A stretch of DNA of 12,163 nucleotides from Brachionus plicatilis (lineage: Eukaryota > Rotifera > Eurotatoria > Ploima > Brachionidae), in contig QEOQ01000001.1 of NCBI GenBank assembly GCA_010279815.1, positions 194,120-206,282 of the forward strand, read 5' to 3'. The notes beneath the pieces are model-generated. The model did no database searches. It was not told the DNA's origin and worked only from the letters and a program-made list of their open reading frames with translations. Each line of letters starts with the position of its first letter. The first letter of the stretch is position 1. A program made the translations under genes and the position numbers. This document shows, in pieces, positions 6,247 to 12,163 of the stretch.

Positions 6247-7605
6247 TTTCAAATATTTTTTTAATTTAATTAAGAAATTATTTTTTTCTCTTGATTGATA
6301 AAATAATAAAAGAAGCACCCATGGAAACGTCAAATTAATAATAAGATTTTTAAATTTGCAATTTGGATGAAAAATCGAGTAAACATTTTTTAATATTTTG
6401 ATATTTTGGATAAATTAATTTTGGTAATAAAATTTTTAAATATTTTTTACAAATTTAGATCTTACCAAACAGCTAACAGATATTTTTTTTGTATACTAAA
6501 AATTATACTTTTTAAATTTTTTTCAAGCTTTAAAATAAATTTTAACTAATCGGTTTATCTAATTGTTATCTAGCCAAAAAAGTGTTTCGAATTTATTTTC
6601 AGCAAATTTCTCCAAAATTTTTTGAATCAATTTTAGTTTATTTAATTAATTTGAAGCTGAAGTTTAATTTTATTTTTAAATCAAAATTTGGCCTAAAATT
6701 TATATTTTCAATGTTAATAATTTTTTGTATGTGGCGTTGTGAAGTTCAACACAAATTGAACATAAACTTTGAGTGAGGATCAAAAACAAATAAATAGAGA
6801 TTAAAATACATAAAAAATCTGTTTTCTTGTAACATTTCCAATTTCTCTTTTAAATTTTAACTCATTTAATTAATTTAATATAATTTTCTTATGAACACTT
6901 TTAAAAAATTTTAAATACCAATGGCGAAAAGAGTTTTATTAATGAGAGCCATTTTTATAAATATTAAATATACCATTAAAATAAAAAAATAAAATAAAAA
7001 TCTGATTCACCTATTAAAAATAAAAATCTTTATTTAAAATGATGTATAACACATAAAATGAAACCATTTATTAATAAAAATTATAAAAAAATTAAAGTCA
7101 ATAATTTTAATAAAATATTTTTCTTTTTTCATTTAAAATGATTTTTTTGTTATACAACAATGTAACTGTCTATTTACTGACTCTTGAAAGTTTCTATAAT
7201 TAGATAATTTTTTCTAGATTTGATTTTTTTTTAAAGTTGAGAACACATTTGGAAATGCAAAAAAAGAATTTTTATGTGTTGATTAACAATTAAAAAAAAT
7301 ATTTTTTTGACAGATTTAGTTTTATGCACGTTTTTTTTAATTTCACTCTTTTTTAACTTGTTTTTAATACTCACTCATTAATTTTAATATTTTGGAAAAA
7401 TAAAAATTAACGAATTTAATTTCTTCTTTTAAATCTATAAAAAATCTATGAACAAAATAAAGAAAGTTAATCTTTTTTCGGTTTTGACCAAGTTTTTAGT
7501 TTTTGAAAAACTCCCATTTGTGCTAAATAAGAATTTTTTAAAGGAGCGATATTAATTTTAAGCATCTCAATTTGATTAAAACAAAAAAATATAAAAATAA
7601 TAATT
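6247..7605. other. A+T-rich stretch upstream of the minus-strand gene, no gene seen
   Basis: The part next to 6246 should hold the 5' untranslated region and promoter of the minus-strand gene, but I cannot point to a TATA box or initiator among so many A+T runs. A 64-codon open frame at 6582-6776 (plus) is Phe/Ile/Lys-rich in the way random A+T DNA gives. The short segments 'aataaaaatct' and 'tttaaaatgat' each recur around 7000-7140, without forming an array. Confidence 0.5.
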
Positions 7606-7995
7606 ATGATTTTTAAGAATTTCGAGAGTCACGAGAGTGAATTTAGATGAAAAATCTCAAAGTTCGAAAAAAAAAATCTCTTCTGTTAAACAGGACTCAA
7701 TTGGTATAACAAATGCTCTTGGAAATAGGGAGAAAATTTGTGCCTTATGTCAAAATATTGTCTTCAGCTTTCATAACTTAAAAAAATGCGCACCGAGCCT
7801 ACCAAGTAATTTCTATTAATTAGTTCCAACAGATCTAAGGCCATGTCTAAGCAGATAAATTGTTCCCAATACAGAAAAAAGATTAACTTCAAATGAATTA
7901 ACCAACGTTCACAATATGTTTCAATTGGTGTTTTAAAAATAGTTCCTGAGGTGTCAGATACAGTACATGTTAACAAAAAGAATTTTTCTTATTAA
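7606..7995 (+). pseudogene. Possible broken coding relic with a Cys-rich finger-like motif
   Basis: This stretch is less A+T-rich than its flanks. Frame 2 (open 7637-7819) gives a Lys/Ser-rich segment and then 'EKICALCQNIVFSFHNLKKC', resembling a C2HC or BED-like finger. Frame 1 from about 7822 gives 'SKAMSKQINCSQYRKKINF', then one TGA, then 'SQYVSIGVLKIVPEVSDTVH', to TAA 7993-7995. Frame 3 from ATG 7606 gives 14 codons upstream. A frameshifted protein remnant would explain this, but I cannot name a family, and a 70-codon frame is also open on the opposite strand at 7764-7976. The composition change is the main support. Confidence 0.3.
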
Positions 7996-8195
7996 AAATT
8001 TAATTTTACTTTAAATTAAAAAGTCTATTTAAAAAATAAAAAAATTTTTTTGAAATAAAAATAAATGACTAAAAAAGTTATGCATCTTTATCGCAAAATC
8101 TTTATCTTTATTTGGCAAAAATCGTTTCCAACTCTAAAATATACGTTTCACTAGGAAGAAATTGGGTGAGGTAGAAAAAAAAATTAAAAAAAGAG

Positions 8196-8267
8196 AAAAA
8201 AGATATAATCAATTTTACTTGAATTTTTGCTTTTTATCTTTAATTTTAAATTGATTATATGTTTTTT
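8196..8267. repeat. Hairpin with 20-bp arms
   Basis: 8196-8215 and 8248-8267 are reverse complements at 19 of 20 positions (core 'atataatcaattt' / 'aaattgattatat'). The right half, 8219-8267, recurs in direct orientation at 8983-9030 with about 80 percent identity. Confidence 0.6.
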
Positions 8268-8310
8268 TAAGCTAAAACTATTTTATAAAACTAAAGATAT
8301 TAAAAAAAGG

Positions 8311-8350
8311 GGTATTATTAATCGATCTCTTACATTACTTAAACGATCAC
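8311..8350 (+). repeat. Left copy of internal inverted repeat
   Basis: It pairs with 8925-8962: 35 of 38 aligned positions match, plus a 2-nt gap. The shared core is 'taatcgatctct' and 'cgatcac', both relatively G+C-containing, so chance is unlikely. Confidence 0.65.
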
Positions 8351-8615
8351 TTAACAAAATATATTATTTTATTTTTTCTATCTATAATTTTATTTATTCG
8401 ATTAATATGATTAATTAACTGTCTCTAAAAATAAATATTTATGTATCCTGAGTTTTTTTGTCACTAAATTTACTGAAGATGAGTATGATTATGATGAATA
8501 TAGCTCTTAACTTAATTAATGAACAGTTGAAATTATCTCTTGATTTAATTTATTTATCTCATGTGAGAGTTTTTTTTTGTGGATATTTGAAGATGATTTA
8601 AAAAAAAATTCAAAA

Positions 8616-8936
8616 ATGGAAATATCAAATCAACCAAATACTGAGCATGACCCAAATGAAGAAAACCACTTGAAATTGCACAACACGATACAGATCAGCG
8701 AGAGACTTGACAAAATTGAATCACTCCTAAATGGATTTCAAACAACTGCCGAGAGAATCATCACAATTTTTTACCATACCAACAAAAATAGAAATTTTCA
8801 TAAATTATTAAAAGAAGACAACAAAAACACAAAGACTAAAAGAAAGTTTCTAAACCATATGCTGAACAATTTTAAATCACCACAACAAAAAAGCACTAAT
8901 CTAATCCTTAAAACAAAAAAGTCTGTGATCGATTAA
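8616..8936 (+). CDS. Small hypothetical protein (106 aa), charged, possible coiled coil
   Basis: Not recognised. ATG 8616 sits in a good animal context (caaaaATGg); the frame itself is open from 8577 without an earlier ATG. The N-terminal part is acidic and Asn-rich (residues 1-20). A heptad-like stretch 'ISERLDKIESLLNGF' lies around residues 26-40. The rest is Lys/Asn-rich and strongly basic (about 60-106). There are no Cys pairs, signal peptide or membrane segment. Base composition is distinctly less A+T-rich than the flanks. The last codons and the TAA lie inside the right inverted repeat (8925-8962), so the frame and the repeats belong to one unit. It could be an accessory or nucleic-acid-binding protein of a small mobile element, or a gene fragment. 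Function unknown. Confidence 0.4.
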   Translation: MEISNQPNTEHDPNEENHLKLHNTIQISERLDKIESLLNGFQTTAERIITIFYHTNKNRNFHKLLKEDNKNTKTKRKFLNHMLNNFKSPQQKSTNLILKTKKSVID

Positions 8937-8962
8937 GTAATTTTAGAGATCGATTAAATACC
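8925..8962 (-). repeat. Right copy of internal inverted repeat
   Basis: Reverse complement partner of 8311-8350. It overlaps the last four codons (stop included) of the 8616-8936 frame. Confidence 0.65.
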
Positions 8963-8982
8963 TCCCTTAAAAAAATTGGATT

Positions 8983-9030
8983 TTGAATTTATGTTTTTTA
9001 TCTTTTTATAAAATTGATCACATGTTTTTT
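8983..9030 (+). repeat. Direct copy of the 8219-8267 hairpin half
   Basis: It shares 'ttgaattt', 'ttttttatctttt', 'aaattgat' and 'atgtttttt' in the same order and spacing as 8219-8267. Confidence 0.5.
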
Positions 9031-9047
9031 GGAGATGGATTGTAATC

Positions 9048-9601
9048 TAGTACTAAACAAATTTAATATGTACCATGAATTTAGTAATAATTAGAAATAA
9101 AGAATTTGTACTAAATGAATATAATGCTAAGTGATTTTACTATTCGAGTTTAATACTATTTTATTTAATCTTAATTAGAATTTAAGAAAAAAAAATGTTG
9201 ACATTATAAATAAACGGAAAAAATGAACAAAGTAAAAAATAAAAAATTATATGATTATGAATCAAATTATTTTTGCTTTAATTTTCGTTTCAGGGAGCTG
9301 ATCGTGGAAATGAAGCCTTGTTGTTTTCTTCACTTCTTCGCCGACTAATTTAACTGTGGGCATACGATGGCAATAAAATTTTTCAAAAAGGTCCTAGTTA
9401 GAGTTTTTCCTCCAGGATATTTGGTTATCATAAATGATCACTTGATAAAATTTTAAATTTTCGAAGATTCCAAATGATAAATCAATTTATTTTATCTATT
9501 AGATTTATTTATTAAATAATATGGATTGGCTCCATCGGGTATTACATATTATTTTCTTGTAGTATTAAACTCATTTAGTTCTAAATTCCTTAGTACTAAG
9601 G
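9048..9601. repeat. Weak inverted-repeat region with 'gtactaaa' motifs
   Basis: 9103-9131 and 9556-9588 are imperfect reverse complements (shared 'actaaatga', 'taat', 'gaattt'). A perfect 14-bp palindrome 'ccttagtactaagg' is at 9588-9601, and 'ctagtactaaa' on the left at 9047-9057 matches its half. This could be a degraded terminal-inverted-repeat element of about 550 bp. It encloses the possible transposase scrap at 9265-9393. Support is limited by the low complexity. Confidence 0.35.
9265..9393 (-). pseudogene. Possible C-terminal scrap of a DNA transposase
   Basis: A G+C-richer island with a 43-codon open stretch on the minus strand, bounded by TAG (9394-9396) upstream and TGA (9262-9264) at the end. 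It reads 'CHRMPTVKLVGEEVKK' and then 'RLHFHDQLPETKIKAK'. The last block resembles the linker just before the Cys-rich C-terminus of piggyBac-type transposases (R-L-x-HF-x3-hP-x-T-x-x-K), but the following Cys motif is not present. The plus strand is also partly open and has a splice-acceptor-like 'ttttcgtttcag' at 9282-9293, so an alternative reading as a plus-strand exon exists. I favour the minus strand, weakly. Confidence 0.25.
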
Positions 9602-10136
9602 CAAATTGAATTTTCAAATTAAATTTTAAGATCAAAACGATCATTTAAAATATTAAAACTAAACCAATCTAATGATTTTGATAATTTTAGAAAATAAATA
9701 CTAAAAATTACTAGACATGCCATGTGTAATAATGGTTCATTATAAAATTGACATCAAAATGATTGATCTCTAGTTTATTTAACAAAAACAATCAATAATT
9801 TAAATAATTCAGTTTAAATTAATTCAGAAATTAAAATTCATAACTTCTATATTTATTCATTTATTCAAACTAAAATAATTTAATTTTTCCTCTTAAACAA
9901 ATTTTAAATTTTAAAGCATTTATTTTTCTGGCTTTAGAAGTTTTTATTAAACTCAATTAAAAAATTTAAACCTATTAAAGTTCGGTAAAAAGAGATATTT
10001 AAAAATTTTATAAATGAAAATATTCTTCACATAGCATGTCCAGTTTATTATTATTAAACCTTTTATCAGCCCTTTCTAACCTTTTTCTCTATAATTAAAA
10101 AAAATATTACATTTTATATTTTGATCTTTTGATATT
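9602..10136. other. A+T-rich stretch, no gene seen
   Basis: Short A+T-rich words recur ('gatcatttaaa', 'actaaa') but no reading frame, array or RNA gene is evident. Confidence 0.5.
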
Positions 10137-10244
10137 GATCTCAAACTTCAATTTTCCAGTACTAAAATCATTTTATTAAATTCATTTAGGATACTGAATA
10201 CTGATCAAGATCATTTAAATTCGGTCTTAAACTTCAATTTACCA
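10137..10244 (+). repeat. Direct repeat pair, 22 bp, 86 bp apart
   Basis: 10137-10158 and 10223-10244 match at 19 of 22 positions (shared 'aaacttcaattt'). Between them lies another 'agtactaaaat' word like those in the 9048-9601 region. Confidence 0.4.
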
Positions 10245-10687
10245 AAAAATCTTTTCCAGAGTTGGTCAAATTTCAAAGTTATAAAATCGATTGACGAAAG
10301 TCTAATCTACCTCAAAAAGAACCTGAGATACAAAAAAAATCTTCCTCAAATGTCCCGAATCTTCATTAAAGATAAGAGAGTAAATTAGCTGAAAACTGGC
10401 ATTTTTAAGAAGCAATTTTAAAGAAATTGATATGTCAACGATCAAATTGTTTTTATCATTTGTTTTATTAAGCCCATGTAAAGATTTTGTTGATAAAATT
10501 AATAGAAGAAAGTATGTGTTTTGTAAAGATAAATAAAATTGATGATACGATAAGCGATTTAAACATAAGATTTGTTTCAAAATATTTTAGTGAAGATGTT
10601 TAGCAAAATTTTTCAGTGATCAATACTCTACACCATAAGTGAATTAGAACTTGTCCCAAATGCTTAAGAGTTTTTAAAAAAACACCC
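10245..10687. other. No convincing gene
   Basis: A 92-codon open frame exists on the minus strand (10302-10580, TTG start), and a shorter open stretch lies on the plus strand around 10290-10385. Neither resembles a family I know. The region may be decayed body of the LINE whose scrap follows, but nothing supports that directly. Confidence 0.4.
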
Positions 10688-10845
10688 TCTATTGAATGGT
10701 ACGGTATTGGTAAGTCCCACAAAGGTCTGTTCTTAGTCCAATGCTATTCATTCTGTTCATAAATAATATCCTAGATTTTTATCAAATAAGATGGAAATGT
10801 ATGCTGAAGAACAAAGTTAAAGAGAAAGCTTTTCTGTCAAGATGA
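10688..10845 (+). pseudogene. LINE reverse transcriptase scrap (palm motif)
   Basis: Frame 1 from 10714 reads 'VPQRSVLSPMLFILFINNIL', which matches the reverse-transcriptase block usually written GVPQGSVLSPLLFxLFINDI in CR1/Jockey-type LINEs. Just upstream, in frame 2, is 'SIEWYGIGK', equivalent to the SxWxxVxxG that normally precedes it, so one frameshift lies near 10712. The frame ends at TGA 10843-10845 before the catalytic FADD box, which is missing. This is a short internal fragment, unrelated in position to the LINE end at 1-327, and is non-functional. Confidence 0.7.
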
Positions 10846-11152
10846 GAAATAATTTTTTAACTACTAAGACTGCTACTAGGACTGCTTGACATGTTTTTTT
10901 TGCCTATACTTTTTTATCACTAATTTAACTTCATCTGTATAAATTTACTTGTATCTATATAAAATAACTTTAACGTTTAAAACAATTTTATTAAGATAAA
11001 AATACTTTTAAATTTAAAAGAATTTTAAAAAGCTTCATTAGCTAATAAAAACTTTTACAATCGAAAAAATAAATTTTTTTTTTTTTTAATCTGAAAAAAA
11101 TATCTTTTTCATTTAGTTTCATTTAAAGAAACTAATATTTACGGAGTATCTA
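10846..11152. other. A+T-rich stretch, no gene seen
   Basis: Long A and T runs (for example 11070-11088) and no open frame of note; it ends at the inverted repeat at 11153. Confidence 0.55.
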
Positions 11153-11175
11153 TTGGAACACAGTGTTGCAATAAA
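11153..11175 (+). repeat. Left terminal inverted repeat with nested palindrome
   Basis: It reads ttggaacac-a-gtgttgcaa followed by taaa. The first 19 bases are a near-perfect 9-1-9 palindrome (one mismatch), and the whole 23 bp is inverted at 11739-11761. Confidence 0.65.
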
Positions 11176-11430
11176 ATAATTTATCGTAAAACTATACAGG
11201 TATATTTTATGGAGACAATAAAAAGTTAAAATAAAAAAATACAAAATGTTTTATTTATGTGTGAATAAAAAAAAAAAACAAAAATCTAAATCATCAACAA
11301 TAATATGGAAAAATGAAATTAAAATTTGGACCTAGTTCGTTTAGCAATCGTACTTAATTAATTTTCTAAACCTCTTTTTGGTTAATTGATATTAAAAAAT
11401 CCTAATTTTTTTTACTATTTTTACCACTAC

Positions 11431-11735
11431 CTCTAGACCCCCTCGAAATTGTCTTCACCTTCAAAAGACCTATCCATGAGGTTCAAGCCTCTTAAACTTC
11501 CAACCGGGCCCGAATCCCTCAAAATAGAGGTTGAAAGCTACTTCAGTCCACCCACATCCATGCAGAAATTCCATGAGGAATTCACGGTCCCAAAAGGCCT
11601 CTATAGAAAATTCAAAGATGGGCTCAGGATCTGGACAAAGGGAGGCTGCGTGCGAACCCAAGGGTATCGCCAAGTTCCAAGTCCTTGTCTCGGTGTTCAG
11701 GGTAAAATTAAGAAAGGCAGGGTGGGCGCTTAAGC
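11431..11735. other. G+C-rich island of unknown origin
   Basis: It is about half G+C by eye, against about one fifth around it. It is open in three overlapping frames (plus 11449-11733, plus 11531-11827, minus 11470-11673), which is expected for G+C-rich DNA and so does not prove coding. The plus frame at 11449 has 'KFHEEFTVPKGLYRKFKDGL' and no ATG until 11476; no family recognised. Possible sources: a captured host exon, a transferred fragment, or the body of a repeat family. Confidence 0.45.
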
Positions 11736-11738
11736 ATA

Positions 11739-11761
11739 TTTATTGCAACACAGTGTTGCAA
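11739..11761 (-). repeat. Right terminal inverted repeat with nested palindrome
   Basis: 11743-11761 is a perfect 9-1-9 palindrome, ttgcaacac-a-gtgttgcaa. With 11739-11742 it forms the inverted partner of 11153-11175. Confidence 0.7.
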
Positions 11762-12163
11762 AGGAGTTACCCTATTATTTATATTTTTAACTTTAAAGTT
11801 GATTCAAATATTATTGCTTTTGAATGAATAATGTAAACATTCAAAAATAATAGTTTTTAAAACAATTATTCAAAATTTCGAAAGTGAAAAAATTATCCAA
11901 AAACAAAAAGATTGCAACAAAGATAAATTTCACGGAAGATTTAATCAATAAAACAATTACTGATTCAAATATTTCGTTTTTTAATCATTTATCCTTTAAA
12001 TTTGACAAAGAATCTATCCATTTAATAATTTTTGCAATTAATTTTACATATTTTCAAATTTTAAATTTAATAAAAATTATTAAATAAAAAGAGAGAAAAT
12101 AATGTTAAATTGAAATAATTTTAAATCTTAAATTGAACTTTAATTTTATTTATAATGGTATTT
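11762..12163. other. A+T-rich right edge, no supported gene
   Basis: A 67-codon plus frame (11884-12087, GTG start) is open, with Lys/Asn/Ile/Phe-rich composition typical of chance frames in such DNA. Nothing else is seen up to the window edge. Confidence 0.5.

Larger units (their letters stand above)
8196..9030. mobile_element. Putative small inverted-repeat element carrying a 106-codon frame
   Basis: Three repeat relations bracket a small open frame (8616-8936): a hairpin at 8196-8267, inverted repeats at 8311-8350 and 8925-8962, and a direct copy of the hairpin's right half (8219-8267) at 8983-9030. Together they suggest a compact mobile element of about 830 bp with complex ends. No known family, target duplication or transposase motif is visible, so the mobile-element call is inference from architecture. 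Confidence 0.4.
11153..11761. mobile_element. Non-autonomous terminal-inverted-repeat element with G+C-rich cargo
   Basis: It is bounded by 23-bp inverted repeats (11153-11175 and 11739-11761, 21 of 23 match). The left interior (11176-11430) is A+T-rich like the flanks; the right interior (11431-11735) is strikingly G+C-richer. No transposase is present, so if mobile it would depend on another element. No clear target-site duplication: 'ggagtatc' at 11143 and 'ggagttac' at 11763 are similar but imperfect and not both flush with the repeats. Confidence 0.5.

Noticed and set aside
6247..6333. N-terminal 29-codon extension of the minus-strand gene as a signal peptide
   Set aside because: The hydrophobic run comes from A+T-rich sequence unlike the body of the gene; ATG at 6246 has a better context and marks the composition change.
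6582..6776. 64-codon open frame rich in Phe, Ile and Leu
   Set aside because: Composition is what A+T-rich DNA gives by chance; no ATG at the start and no motifs. Not taken as a membrane protein.
7764..7976. 70-codon minus-strand open frame
   Set aside because: TTG start, no family resemblance, and the plus strand has the finger-like motif; undecided but not supported.
8227..8418. 63-codon open frame inside the left repeats of the 8196-9030 structure
   Set aside because: Phe/Ile/Lys-rich and lies in repeat sequence; probably accidental.
10302..10580. 92-codon minus-strand open frame
   Set aside because: Starts with TTG, Leu/Asn/Ser-rich with no recognisable motif, and composition is similar to flanks.
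11143..11770. 'ggagtatc' and 'ggagttac' as an 8-bp target-site duplication of the 11153-11761 element
   Set aside because: Two of eight bases differ and the copies are not flush with both inverted repeats.
11884..12087. 67-codon open frame near the right edge
   Set aside because: GTG start, typical random A+T-rich composition, no motif.

Overview
The window is strongly A+T rich (roughly four fifths by eye) and looks like nuclear DNA of an animal. Three lines of evidence point that way. The three tRNA genes are cytosolic-eukaryote type, with internal A and B boxes, T-run terminators, A at position 54 and no encoded CCA. The retrotransposon remnants are LINEs of the CR1/L2/Jockey kind. The DNA-transposon remnants belong to families common in invertebrates. 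A small A+T-rich invertebrate (rotifer, hydrozoan or flatworm) fits; the sequence alone does not decide which.

Layout. 1-430: broken 3' end of a LINE reverse-transcriptase gene with its tail. 455-2027: a decayed Mutator-like (MULE) DNA transposon. Its transposase keeps the DATYK and VADAAQAI blocks and a SWIM finger, and it is flanked by inverted arrays of 22-bp repeats. 2188-3237: an imperfect palindrome, then a second, unrelated transposon protein relic that also ends in a CxC...CxH finger. 3496-3596: a 101-bp short inverted-repeat element. 4370-5307: three tRNA-Ala(TGC) genes, identical over 71 nt, in orientations +, -, +. 5317-6246 (minus): the only convincing long intact gene, an unrecognised basic 309-residue protein whose stop codon overlaps the terminator of the third tRNA gene. 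6247-7605: A+T-rich, apparently empty. 7606-7995: a doubtful broken reading frame. 8196-9030: a small inverted-repeat structure around an intact 106-codon frame. 9048-9601: a weak inverted-repeat region containing a possible transposase C-terminal scrap. 10688-10845: a second LINE reverse-transcriptase scrap. 11153-11761: a G+C-rich block framed by 23-bp terminal inverted repeats that each contain a palindrome.

How the parts work together. Most of the window is a graveyard of mobile elements with little functional interplay. The likely working parts are the tRNA-Ala genes and the minus-strand gene. These are interlocked: the mRNA of the minus gene would read through the antisense of tRNA 3 and possibly into the sense of tRNA 2, giving a long tRNA-derived inverted repeat. 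The points most worth pursuing are the 22-bp inverted arrays, the unknown protein with its tRNA overlap, the 8196-9030 structure and the G+C-rich inverted-repeat element near the right end. No complete new multi-gene system is visible.
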